A DNA stretch of 25,858 bases. Source: Methanocorpusculum sp. Its GTDB lineage: Archaea; Halobacteriota; Methanomicrobia; Methanomicrobiales; Methanocorpusculaceae. Position 1 is the stretch's first letter. Each line of letters starts with the position of its first letter. The notes below the pieces were generated by a model. The model worked only from the letters and a program-made list of their open reading frames with translations, did not search any database and was not told the origin of the DNA. The stretch is from NCBI GenBank assembly GCA_029987025.1, contig DALTWQ010000007.1:1-25858 (forward strand). Direction: 5' to 3'. This document shows, piece after piece, positions 15,818 to 23,583 of this stretch. The translations under genes and the position numbers were made by a program.

Positions 15818-17641
15818 TTATGCCGTCTTAACCGCAGCAGCATCTTCCAATCCAAGTTCTTTGATTGAAATCTTCTGCATCTCGCCTTTCTGAATCTTGC
15901 CGGTAACGGTCATCGGGAAACTGTCACAGAAGCGATAGTAACGCGGAATCTTGTATCTTGCAATCTTTCCGTCAAAGTAAGCACGAATTTCCTCTTCAGT
16001 AAGCGTGAATCCGTCTTCAACCTTAATCCAGGCACAGAGCTCCTCTCCGTACTTTTTGTCGGGAACGCCGATTACATATACATCTGAAATCTTCGGATGC
16101 TGATGGAAATACTCTTCAATTTCTCTCGGATAGATGTTTTCTCCGCCGCGGATTACCATTTCCTTTACACGGCCAACCATCCTGACATAACCGTCTTTAT
16201 CCATCGTTCCAAGGTCGCCGGAGTGCAGCCAGTGGTTTTCATCGATAACCTGACGTGTTGCCATCGGATTGTTGTAGTATCCCTTCATGGTACAGTATCC
16301 GCGGGCACAGATTTCTCCGGGTTCACCATAGGGAAGAATTTTTCCTGTTTTCGGATCAATGATTTTAATTTCCGTATGCGGAAATGCACGCCCGACGGTT
16401 GACACACGCATTTCAAGCGAGTCAGATGTCGTTGACATAGTAACACCCGGGGCAGTTTCAGTCTGCCCGTAGACGATTACGATATCTTTCATATACATCT
16501 TCTCGGAAACCTCGCGCATTTTTTCAATAGGGCAGGGAGAGCCCGCCATAATGCCAGTACGAAGAGAGGATAAATCATATTTGCTGAAGTTCGGATGCTC
16601 CAGTTCTGAGATGAACATAGTAGGAACCCCATGGAGTGCGGTACACCTCTCAGTCTCTACTGCATGCAGAACCGCTTCCGCATCAAAAGCAGGCCCGGGG
16701 ATGACCATAGTTGTACCGTGAGTAACACAGGCCATGTTTGATAAAACCATGCCGAAACAATGATAGAACGGAACCGGAATACAGAGTTTGTCATTCTCGG
16801 TAAATCCCATGCCGTCTCCGATAATTAAACCATTATTCAGAACAGAATGGTGCGAGAGTGTAACTCCTTTCGGAAATCCGGTGGTTCCTGATGTATACTG
16901 AATATTTAAGGCATCATCAAACTCAACAGAATTTTCACGTTCTTCAAGCTCTTCATCCGAGATATACTCGCCCATCTCAAGAACTTCACTCCAGCGGTAC
17001 ATACCGTTGTAGGTGATTTCTCCCATAAAGACAACATTTCTCAGATGCGGAAACTTTTGAGACCGGATACTTCCGGGACGTGCCTCAAAGGCCTCAGGAC
17101 ATGCCTCATAGAACATGCCGACATAGTCAGATGTCTTGAATTTTCCCTGAAGAATCAGGGTGTCGACTTCTGACTGCTTTAACGCATATTCAAGCTCAAA
17201 GGTACGGTATGCAGGATTGATATTTACCATCACAGCACCGATTTTGGCGGTTGCAAACTGTACAAGTACCCACTCCGCATAATTCAGCGCCCAGATAGCA
17301 ACACGCATGCCGTGTTCTACACCAAGCATCATCAGACCTTTGGCAAGCTTGTTTACCTCAGCTGCAAACTCACGCCAGGTATAACGCAGAACTGGTGTTG
17401 CAGAGATGGAAAGCGAGTTTGTTTCAGTTTCACGATAACTGTTGGGTTCATCAGAAACAAGTCCTTCATGTCTGTCGATAACAGCTGAAGCAGACAAAAC
17501 ATCTTTTCCATACGGATTTTTCTGGAAAGCTACTAGTGCATCATGCTTCGGATATTTGAATGCAATAATATTCAGGAGTTGACCTACGGTGCATCCGAGA
17601 AGCGGTTTATCAGAGACACCACATGAGTAGCTTTCAGACAT
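15818..17641 (-). CDS. AMP-forming acyl-CoA synthetase
   Basis: Such enzymes activate a carboxylic acid to its acyl-CoA via an acyl-adenylate. The 607-residue protein has the ANL-superfamily motifs: YTSGTTGFPKG (249-259), YGQTE (391-395), SGDLG (474-478), GRVKEMVIRGGENIYPREIE (490-509) and TGKIQK with K582 (580-585). It looks most like medium/long-chain fatty-acyl or branched acyl-CoA ligases rather than acetyl-CoA synthetase; the substrate is unresolved. Residues about 41-85 are an insertion between the usual ALVAF and YTW segments of the N-terminal domain, making it longer than the usual 540-560. I chose the ATG at 17641; the longer frame to 17815 runs through tRNA-Gly, a classic false extension. 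Confidence 0.9.
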   Translation of the reverse strand: MSESYSCGVSDKPLLGCTVGQLLNIIAFKYPKHDALVAFQKNPYGKDVLSASAVIDRHEGLVSDEPNSYRETETNSLSISATPVLRYTWREFAAEVNKLAKGLMMLGVEHGMRVAIWALNYAEWVLVQFATAKIGAVMVNINPAYRTFELEYALKQSEVDTLILQGKFKTSDYVGMFYEACPEAFEARPGSIRSQKFPHLRNVVFMGEITYNGMYRWSEVLEMGEYISDEELEERENSVEFDDALNIQYTSGTTGFPKGVTLSHHSVLNNGLIIGDGMGFTENDKLCIPVPFYHCFGMVLSNMACVTHGTTMVIPGPAFDAEAVLHAVETERCTALHGVPTMFISELEHPNFSKYDLSSLRTGIMAGSPCPIEKMREVSEKMYMKDIVIVYGQTETAPGVTMSTTSDSLEMRVSTVGRAFPHTEIKIIDPKTGKILPYGEPGEICARGYCTMKGYYNNPMATRQVIDENHWLHSGDLGTMDKDGYVRMVGRVKEMVIRGGENIYPREIEEYFHQHPKISDVYVIGVPDKKYGEELCAWIKVEDGFTLTEEEIRAYFDGKIARYKIPRYYRFCDSFPMTVTGKIQKGEMQKISIKELGLEDAAAVKTA

Positions 17642-17774
17642 TAGGGTATAATATTTGTATTGAAGACTTAAAAAAAGATACGGTAAGGGGAAGGAAAGAG
17701 AAAGATAGTACTCTTTACTGCAGAAATCCGGAAACAATAAACATATTTTAGGATGATAAAACTCACAAAAGAAG

Positions 17775-17846
17775 TGCACCGACCGGGACTCGAACCCGAG
17801 TTTAGGCGTTGGCAACGCCTAGTGATAACCTCTACACTATCGGTGC
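17775..17846 (-). tRNA. tRNA-Gly (GCC)
   Basis: On the minus strand the sequence folds into a full cloverleaf: acceptor GCACCGA/TCGGTGC, D stem GTGT/TCAC, anticodon stem AGGCG/CGCCT with loop TTGCCAA, and T loop TTCGAGT on a 5-bp stem. The anticodon GCC is at 17813-17811. The discriminator base is A at 17775 and CCA is not encoded. There is no intron. Confidence 0.96.
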
Positions 17847-17881
17847 AACACAGTAGTGCTCTTCAATATATGCACTATCAG

Positions 17882-17891
17882 CATATATATG
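17882..17891 (-). promoter_or_regulatory. Probable TATA box of tRNA-Gly
   Basis: The minus strand reads CATATATATG, centred about 40 nt upstream of the tRNA 5' end, allowing a short 5' leader. A second similar box (about 17863-17871) lies too close to be the main one. Confidence 0.35.
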
Positions 17892-17942
17892 TTTCTTTTC
17901 ACGGTTAGATAAAAATATCCGGAACAACTCTCACTCAGTATC

Positions 17943-18902
17943 TCACCAGAAGGAGACAAAGAGCCAGTCCCAGTTTCCTGACACAGCACAGCAGAGTAAA
18001 AATCCGATAATCGCACACCCGTTAATCAGCGGCAGACCCGGCTGCGGTTTACCTGATTTCATAGGGATAGCAAGAAGAATAACTCCGATAAGCGATCCGG
18101 CTAATGCACCTAAGGCAGGAAGAGACACACCAAAAATCTCAGAACCGGAAGCAAACACCTGTGCTGATACAACCAGTATGCCCGGAATAATCATATCGCC
18201 GAGACCTATCATATATGCACTCCGCTCTTCCCTGCGCGCAGAGATATTAAATCCGTTTTTCCGGTATGAATACCCCTTTGTTTTCGGGATAAGGAACATA
18301 ATGGGCATCTTCTGCTGCATTACCCCGTCAGCAAGCTTAAGCATGTGCTTTGTGTGATTTACCGAGATATAGTCATACACGATTAATACAATCAGAAGGA
18401 CAAGAACAGGCAGGGGAGATAAAGAAATTCCGAAAATAACTGCACAGCCTGCTGCACAGATGAGACCGACAATATCTATAACATACCATTCCGGGAACTT
18501 CCAGAGAAGAACAATGCCTGCAAGACCAAGAAGAATTGACAGCACATAAACTACCGGAGCAGTAATTCCCGGAATCAGGAAAAGAAGAGCAAAGGCCACA
18601 TAATAGATACATAGACCTATACATAGGGCTATGATAATACTGATAATTTTCTGGGCTTTCCTGCGGATGAGAAGCAGGAGAACTGCAGTGAAGACAAGCA
18701 TCAGGAAGATAAAGAGCACCACATTCCATAATGACTCGGGATTATCGAACGCAAGAAGACCTGCAGATATGGAAGGTCCAATCAGAAGAAGAGCAGCAGC
18801 CTCTGCTGCAAGCATCAGAAGAACCATACAGCCGTATGCTGCTTTATCAGAAAGGATATGATTTTCCTTTGCCTTTATCTCTTCATTCTTGTGCTCATCC
18901 AT
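17943..18902 (-). CDS. Presenilin/signal-peptide-peptidase-family intramembrane aspartyl protease
   Basis: The 319-residue membrane protein has about nine hydrophobic segments and both catalytic motifs: Y176-D177 in VYDYIS, and G233-L-G-D236 in IGLGDMIIPG. A Pro-Gly-Leu-Pro segment at 288-291 stands where the PAL motif is expected. A long hydrophilic loop (about 180-228) lies between the two aspartates. This is the archaeal PSH family (DUF1119), whose crystallised member comes from Methanoculleus marisnigri. It cleaves within transmembrane helices; its natural substrates in archaea are unknown. The first 20 residues are charged and cytosolic; there is no signal peptide. It is divergent from a small membrane protein gene, with only 38 bp between the start codons. 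Confidence 0.92.
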   Translation of the reverse strand: MDEHKNEEIKAKENHILSDKAAYGCMVLLMLAAEAAALLLIGPSISAGLLAFDNPESLWNVVLFIFLMLVFTAVLLLLIRRKAQKIISIIIALCIGLCIYYVAFALLFLIPGITAPVVYVLSILLGLAGIVLLWKFPEWYVIDIVGLICAAGCAVIFGISLSPLPVLVLLIVLIVYDYISVNHTKHMLKLADGVMQQKMPIMFLIPKTKGYSYRKNGFNISARREERSAYMIGLGDMIIPGILVVSAQVFASGSEIFGVSLPALGALAGSLIGVILLAIPMKSGKPQPGLPLINGCAIIGFLLCCAVSGNWDWLFVSFW

Positions 18903-18940
18903 ACAAATGATTTAATATTTGTCGTTACTATAGTTAAAAT
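18903..18940. promoter_or_regulatory. Compact 38-bp divergent promoter
   Basis: TTTAATATTT (18911-18920) is centred 25 nt before the plus-strand ATG at 18941. ACTATAGTAA on the minus strand (18925-18934) is centred about 28 nt before the minus-strand start at 18902. Neither gene has room for a Shine-Dalgarno leader, so both mRNAs are probably leaderless and their TATA boxes lie side by side. Confidence 0.45.
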
Positions 18941-19255
18941 ATGAATGTTCGCGATATCGTACCGGAACTGATTCTGATTATTCTCATGGCAATTTCGGGA
19001 ATTATTGTGGTCAGCCGTTTATGGCAGGATGCTGTAATCGCTGTCGGAATTCTCATCCTTATCCTCTGTTTCGGCGGATTAATCCTCTATCTGATTATCA
19101 GAGTCCGCAAACTTGAAGAGGAACTGCACGCGCGCGAAAGAAACATGCGCGCATCTCTTGAAGACCTTGGAAGACAACTCATTGCAAAGCAGGATAAGAC
19201 ATCCCAGACCATTATCGAAACAGTTGAAAGTCTGAAGACACGGATGTACCGTTAA
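18941..19255 (+). CDS. Small membrane protein with two TM helices and a coiled coil
   Basis: I do not recognise a family. The 104-residue protein has two strongly hydrophobic segments (about 8-26 and 32-52), joined by a short loop containing RLWQD, then a charged helix from 53 to 101 with heptad-like spacing (KLEEELHARERN...) that should form a cytosolic coiled coil. The topology suggests a hairpin in the membrane with both ends inside. It is followed after 2 nt by fen, with no promoter between, so the two are co-transcribed. It starts opposite the presenilin homologue. Whether it is a partner or a substrate of that protease is open. Confidence 0.8.
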   Translation: MNVRDIVPELILIILMAISGIIVVSRLWQDAVIAVGILILILCFGGLILYLIIRVRKLEEELHARERNMRASLEDLGRQLIAKQDKTSQTIIETVESLKTRMYR

Positions 19256-19257
19256 AT

Positions 19258-20259
19258 ATGGGTGTTGCTGTCCGTGCAATATTAGAAGGGTGCATCGAAA
19301 ATCCCGGATGGGAAAACCTATCCGGAACAGCAGCAATAGATGCATATAACGCCCTTTATCAGTTTTTATCCGGCATTCGCCAGGCAGACGGCGCTCCGCT
19401 GATGGATAATGACGGAAGAATAACATCGCACTTGAGCGGACTTTTATTCCGCAGTGCAAATCTGATTGAAAAAAATATCACGCCGGTTTACGTCTTTGAC
19501 GGAAAACCGCCTTCTTTTAAAGAAAAAACACTGGAAGAAAGAACTGCTGTCCGCGAACAGGCAAAGGAAAACTGGGCACGCGCTGTCGCTGACGGAGATG
19601 ATGAAAGCGCACGAAAATATGCGATGGCATCTTCAAAAGTAGATGCCTATGTAAAAGATTCCGCAAAAGAACTGCTTACTGCACTTGGAATCGCATGGAT
19701 TCAGGCGCCCGGCGAAGGAGAGGCGCAGTCTGCATATATGACGCAGAAAGGAGATGTTAATTTTGCCGTATCGCAGGATTATGACTCGCTTCTTTTCGGC
19801 TGCGAAACGCTTCTTAGAAACATCACCATTTCAGGAAAACGCCGGATTCGCGGTAAAGTAATTTCTGTGTTTCCCGAGCGGATTTATCTCTCACAGACAC
19901 TATCTTCCCTTAATCTGACCAGAGAAGAACTCATCCAGACAGCTCTCTTAATCGGAACTGATTATAACTCAGGTGTTTCCGGAGTCGGGCCGAAAACTGC
20001 GGTGAAAATTGTTCGTGCGGGTAATTTCGGAGAAAGAATTCAGGATGCAGAAAATGCCGCAGAGCCAGAGGAACTGATTCAGTATTTCTTAAATCCTGAG
20101 GTAACTGATAATTACACCATAGAAAAACACACGCCTGACCGTGACCGTGTCATTGAGATTTTATGTGAGGAGCACGGATTTCTGCGGGAACGTGTTGAAG
20201 CAGGTCTTGAAAAAATCTGTGCAAAAAAAGGTCAGGCAACATTAGATTCCTGGTTCTGA
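19258..20259 (+). CDS. fen: Flap endonuclease FEN-1
   Basis: FEN-1 cuts 5' flaps during Okazaki fragment maturation and repair. The 333-residue protein has the N-terminal and internal XPG nuclease regions with the acidic metal site D28, D81 (FDGKPP), E153 and E155 (GEGEAQ), D174 and D176 (SQDYDSLLFG) and D235 (IGTDYN), followed by the helix-hairpin-helix segment SGVGPKTAVKIV (241-252). The last residues form a PCNA-interacting peptide with Q326, L329, W332 and F333 at the extreme C-terminus. Length and motif order are normal for archaea. The ATG is 2 nt after the stop of the small membrane protein gene and has no clear Shine-Dalgarno site. Confidence 0.96.
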   Translation: MGVAVRAILEGCIENPGWENLSGTAAIDAYNALYQFLSGIRQADGAPLMDNDGRITSHLSGLLFRSANLIEKNITPVYVFDGKPPSFKEKTLEERTAVREQAKENWARAVADGDDESARKYAMASSKVDAYVKDSAKELLTALGIAWIQAPGEGEAQSAYMTQKGDVNFAVSQDYDSLLFGCETLLRNITISGKRRIRGKVISVFPERIYLSQTLSSLNLTREELIQTALLIGTDYNSGVSGVGPKTAVKIVRAGNFGERIQDAENAAEPEELIQYFLNPEVTDNYTIEKHTPDRDRVIEILCEEHGFLRERVEAGLEKICAKKGQATLDSWF

Positions 20260-20338
20260 ATAAGACAGATACAGTTCTGCTTAGATTCAGCATATACGTT
20301 GCAAAATTATCTGCAAACGCCGACAACTGACTAACATC

Positions 20339-20345
20339 TTTTTTT
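20339..20345 (+). terminator. T7 terminator after fen
   Basis: A run of seven T residues lies about 80 nt after the fen stop codon and about 40 nt before the next TATA box. Confidence 0.45.
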
Positions 20346-20382
20346 ACCCGTCACAATGATTCACTCTGATAAAGTGTTAAAT

Positions 20383-20389
20383 TTTATAT
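20383..20389 (+). promoter_or_regulatory. TATA box of the NSS transporter unit
   Basis: TTTATAT is centred 32 nt before the ATG at 20418, giving a leader of about 6 nt with no Shine-Dalgarno site. An earlier ATG at 20411 is in another frame. Confidence 0.5.
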
Positions 20390-20417
20390 CCGTACAGAAC
20401 AAAATTAATAATGGATT

Positions 20418-21755
20418 ATGAGCGAAGAAAGAGATTCCTTCTCCAGCAAAATAGGATTTGTCCTGACAGCCGCAGGTGCGGCAATCGGACTTAGCTGCCT
20501 CTGGCGTTTTCCCTATCTTGCGACAGAAAACGGAGGGGGCTTATTCATTCTCACCTACATTCTGCTTCTTGCTGCATTAGGAGTTCCTCTGCTGATTACT
20601 AAAGTTGCGATAGGAAGAAAAACACAGTTGGGTGTTCTTGGGGCATTTAAAAAACTTAATCCGAAGTTTGCCTTTATCGGTGGATTGTGTCTGACAGTTT
20701 TCGGACTGATTCAGCCGTATTATTCTGTCTTAGGCGGAGAAGTTACCAAATATACCTTCATGTATTTTATTGGGCAGGGAGACACTGTAGCTCAGCCGGG
20801 ATACTATGAAACATTCATATCGCTTATAGCAGAACCTCTATTCTGGTTTGCTGTCTTTGTGATACTTACAGGAATCGTCTGTTTATTCAGTCTCAAAAAC
20901 GGTCTTGAACGGGTATGTAAATACCTTATGCCGATTGAGGCCATTATCCTTGTTGTTCTGACCGTATATTGTCTTACCCTTCCGAATGCAATCGACGGGC
21001 TGTATTACTACCTCGCCCCGGACTTTTCCACATTCAGCCTGAATACAATACTGGTGGCCATGGGTCAGGTGTTTTACTCACTTTCGCTCGGATTCGGCAT
21101 TATGCTGACCTTCGGTTCATATCTCAGCAAGAAGATTAACCTGGTAAACTCTTCATGGTCAACCGGATTTTTTACCTTCTTTATTTCGTTCATTGCAGGA
21201 TCTGTCATCATCCCTGCAAGTTTCCTTTATACGAACGGAAATCCGGCAGAACTTGGTTCAGGCTCATTATTTACCTCCCTTCCGATGGTTTTCCAGACAA
21301 TTCCATTAGGGTGGATAATAGGAGCAGTTTTCTTTCTCCTGCTCTTCTTTGCAGCAATTACATCCAACATTGCAGCCCTCGAGGTGGTGGTTGCAGCCAT
21401 GAAAGACAGATTCGGCATAAAACGTCAGGTAACAGTCCTTCTCGGAACCCTTTACACACTGGCCGTCGGCTCAATTATCTGCCTGGGATACGGACCATTA
21501 TCATGGATTCATATCGGCGACATGTACCTCTTAGAGATATTCGATAAGATATCAGGAGATATCCTGCTTCCGGTAATAGCACTTCTTGTCTGTATTCTGG
21601 TCGGATACTTCATTAAGCGTGAGGTCATTCTTGATGAACTCAAACTCTTCTCACGGTTTAAACATGACAAACTCTACACATTCATGATAAGATACTTCTG
21701 TCCGATTTGTATCATAATCATCTTCGTATCAAACATCATAGGAGCGTTTCTCTAA
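20418..21755 (+). CDS. Sodium-dependent transporter, NSS (SNF/LeuT-like) family
   Basis: This 445-residue polytopic membrane protein opens with the NSS signature: SKIGFVLTAAGAAIGLSCLW followed by RFPYLATENGGG, the broken TM1 that binds substrate and Na+. About 11-12 TM segments follow. LeuT-type members import amino acids or small amines with Na+; the substrate cannot be read here. TM1 has GAAIGLSCLWRFPY, where most members have GLGNxWRFPY, so the Gly-Asn pair is Ser-Cys in this protein. It is followed directly by an EFR1-type redox protein (TAA then ATG with no gap), so the two form an operon with a TATA box at 20383. Confidence 0.93.
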   Translation: MSEERDSFSSKIGFVLTAAGAAIGLSCLWRFPYLATENGGGLFILTYILLLAALGVPLLITKVAIGRKTQLGVLGAFKKLNPKFAFIGGLCLTVFGLIQPYYSVLGGEVTKYTFMYFIGQGDTVAQPGYYETFISLIAEPLFWFAVFVILTGIVCLFSLKNGLERVCKYLMPIEAIILVVLTVYCLTLPNAIDGLYYYLAPDFSTFSLNTILVAMGQVFYSLSLGFGIMLTFGSYLSKKINLVNSSWSTGFFTFFISFIAGSVIIPASFLYTNGNPAELGSGSLFTSLPMVFQTIPLGWIIGAVFFLLLFFAAITSNIAALEVVVAAMKDRFGIKRQVTVLLGTLYTLAVGSIICLGYGPLSWIHIGDMYLLEIFDKISGDILLPVIALLVCILVGYFIKREVILDELKLFSRFKHDKLYTFMIRYFCPICIIIIFVSNIIGAFL

Positions 21756-22556
21756 ATGTTATTCTACTTCTCAGGAACCGGCAACAGCCTATATCTGGCA
21801 CAGAAAATCGCAGAACGGGAAGATACTGCACTGGTATCAATTCATGATGCAGTACTTAATAATGAATACACGTATGAAGCAGACGGGATTGTCGGATTTA
21901 TTTTCCCGTCTTACTTCTTCGGCCTTCCGTCCACCGTAAAAGAATTCATCGAAAAACTTGAACTGAAAAATGCAGATAAAGCATACATATTCTCTGCAGT
22001 TACCTGCGGTATGGTTACCGGAGATACCACAGAGATGCTGCGCACCTGTCTTGCATCCCGCAGAATTCCCCTCAATGCAGCATACGTTCTAAGAACCGTG
22101 GATAACTATGTGCCGGGACTTATGATGCCCTCTCCAGCAGGAATCGCGGAAGTATTGTCCATCGCAGATATGGATCAGGAAAAGATTCTGCTGCAGATTA
22201 AAAAACGTTTGACTGGTGACTTTGATACGCTGAAAGGAAGGTTTCCGGCACTGAAAACAAAAGCTGCTTACCCCATCTATGAAAGAATCAGATACACGAA
22301 AAACTTCCATGTAAATGATACTCTCTGTATCGGCTGCGGATTGTGCGCCAGATCATGCAACTCAGATGCAATCGAGATGCAGAACAAGCGTCCGGTATGG
22401 GTTCTTGACCGCTGTAATCTCTGTCTGAAATGTCTGCACCGCTGTAAGAAAGAGGCTATCGAGTTCGGAAATAAAACAAATCAGCACGGAAGATATGTAA
22501 ATCCGAAGGTAGACTGGAAGTGGACAAACGGTAAAAAACCGAAACTGGAATTATAG
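21756..22556 (+). CDS. EFR1-type flavodoxin-ferredoxin fusion protein
   Basis: The 266-residue protein begins with a flavodoxin-like FMN phosphate loop SGTGNS (6-11) in FYFSGTGNSLYLAQ. The C-terminal third carries two [4Fe-4S] sets: C191, C194, C197, C201 and C220, C223, C226, C230. This is the EFR1 (ferrodoxin) architecture, cytosolic and presumably an electron carrier; partners are not known. AGGAG about 12 nt ahead supports the ATG, which touches the stop of the NSS transporter gene. The final 25 residues are basic (KVDWKWTNGKKPK). The direct coupling to a Na+ symporter is not explained by any pathway I know. Confidence 0.92.
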   Translation: MLFYFSGTGNSLYLAQKIAEREDTALVSIHDAVLNNEYTYEADGIVGFIFPSYFFGLPSTVKEFIEKLELKNADKAYIFSAVTCGMVTGDTTEMLRTCLASRRIPLNAAYVLRTVDNYVPGLMMPSPAGIAEVLSIADMDQEKILLQIKKRLTGDFDTLKGRFPALKTKAAYPIYERIRYTKNFHVNDTLCIGCGLCARSCNSDAIEMQNKRPVWVLDRCNLCLKCLHRCKKEAIEFGNKTNQHGRYVNPKVDWKWTNGKKPKLEL

Positions 22557-22577
22557 CATCAGATAATTTACATTTAC

Positions 22578-22584
22578 TTTTTTT
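22578..22584 (+). terminator. T7 terminator after the EFR1 gene
   Basis: Seven consecutive T residues lie 22 nt after the stop codon. On the other strand, A7 at 22657-22663 reads as T7 and can stop transcripts from the aquaporin gene, so the 122-bp gap separates two convergent units. Confidence 0.5.
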
Positions 22585-22656
22585 AAAGAGAACTTACCAA
22601 TCCTGTAAAAACACATGTGCCGGAGATGCCGGTAAGATAGTAACAGCAACTCCCTG

Positions 22657-22663
22657 AAAAAAA
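22657..22663 (-). terminator. T7 terminator after the aquaporin gene
   Basis: Seven A residues on the plus strand give T7 on the minus strand 16 nt after the aquaporin stop codon. Confidence 0.45.
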
Positions 22664-22678
22664 GAGATATTTCTAAAA

Positions 22679-23362
22679 TCAATTATTCCCTTTTCCTGCA
22701 ATTAACCGATATACAAATGCAGCAGCCGCAGCTCCAAGAACGGGTCCTGTTACATAGATAAGCGGAAATGTTGTCCATAAAGCATCAGAGCCGGTAAATA
22801 TCAGATTTACCAAATCAGGTCCGAAGGTTCGGGCAGGGTTGAGTGAACCGCCCGAGATTGTACCAATCACCATGATGACAGCAAAGACAGTGCCCCCTAT
22901 AGCTAATCCTGCAAAGCCTGCAGGAGCACGTCTGTCAACAGCAGCACCCATAATAACAAGCATCAGAATAAACGTACCGATAAATTCTGCTGCAAGTGCC
23001 TGCCAGACAGAAGTACCGGGCGCGGGAGACGTTGCGCCAAGACCTGTATCTATTACTCCTGCACCACCTATGAGAACGATAAGCAGAGCGCCTGCAAACG
23101 CTCCAAGCATTTGAGCAATAACATAGACAACCGTATCTTTGAGCGGAAACTTACGGGACACGCACAATGCAATCGAGACGGCAGGATTGATATGCGCACC
23201 GGAGACGGCCCCTACAGCATAAATCATAACTGCGGCAGCAAGACCGAATGCAGCAGCAATACCTAATAAATCTCCGCCATAGAGAGCTGCACAGCCGCAC
23301 CCTACAAAGACCAGGACGAGTGTTCCGATAAACTCAGCCGTACACCGACCGAACAGATTCAT
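22679..23362 (-). CDS. aqpM: Aquaporin / MIP family channel (AqpM-like)
   Basis: The 227-residue protein has six hydrophobic segments and two NPA boxes, SGAHINPAVS (54-63) and SGGSLNPARTFGP (170-182), with the selectivity arginine R178. Counting back 15 residues gives I163 at the position where water-specific aquaporins have His and archaeal AqpM has Ile. This suggests an AqpM-like channel with a wider pore passing water and perhaps small neutral molecules. I chose the ATG at 23362, which shares one base with the stop of the DUF2180 gene and has GGAG 7 nt ahead; the longer frame would add ten residues from inside that gene. It is the last of three co-transcribed genes. Confidence 0.93.
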   Translation of the reverse strand: MNLFGRCTAEFIGTLVLVFVGCGCAALYGGDLLGIAAAFGLAAAVMIYAVGAVSGAHINPAVSIALCVSRKFPLKDTVVYVIAQMLGAFAGALLIVLIGGAGVIDTGLGATSPAPGTSVWQALAAEFIGTFILMLVIMGAAVDRRAPAGFAGLAIGGTVFAVIMVIGTISGGSLNPARTFGPDLVNLIFTGSDALWTTFPLIYVTGPVLGAAAAAFVYRLIAGKGNN

Positions 23363-23574
23363 CACTTCTCTCCGGTTACCGCATGGTAACACTCAGGACA
23401 TAGAATCCGCGGAATTTTCTGTTTGAGTTTCTTTGAAGGAAAGGGATATCCCCCTTCCCAGGTTTCGACATCAGCACGCTTCATATGCTCAGAACAAAGT
23501 CCCATGCCGCAGACAATGCAGATACCGGTTGCCTCACGGTCTTTTCCTTCCTGTTCACAGATATAGCACTTCAT
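23362..23574 (-). CDS. DUF2180 family zinc-binding small protein
   Basis: This 70-residue protein has four metal-binding pairs: C3-x2-C6, C19-x2-C22, C27/H30 (CSEH), and C59-x2-C62. The segment WEGGYPFPSKKLKQKIPRIL (39-58) and the flanking cysteines match the archaeal DUF2180 family as I remember it; function is unknown. The fold is probably a double zinc finger of treble-clef or B-box type. GAGG lies 8 nt before the ATG. It begins 9 nt after the DUF2193 gene and overlaps the aquaporin gene by one base, so all three are one transcript. Confidence 0.85.
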   Translation of the reverse strand: MKCYICEQEGKDREATGICIVCGMGLCSEHMKRADVETWEGGYPFPSKKLKQKIPRILCPECYHAVTGEK

Positions 23575-23583
23575 ACCCTATCC

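Noticed and set aside
17642..17815. N-terminal extension of the acyl-CoA synthetase beginning at 17815
   Set aside because: The extension reads through the tRNA-Gly gene and shows the typical false peptide seen when the edge of a tRNA is translated; the family N-terminus begins at 17641.
22595..22635. Possible small RNA: CTTACC/GGTAAG arms with internal GCCGG repeats between EFR1 and aquaporin
   Set aside because: Only a 6-bp stem with a large loop and no promoter of its own; it fits an ordinary convergent spacer.
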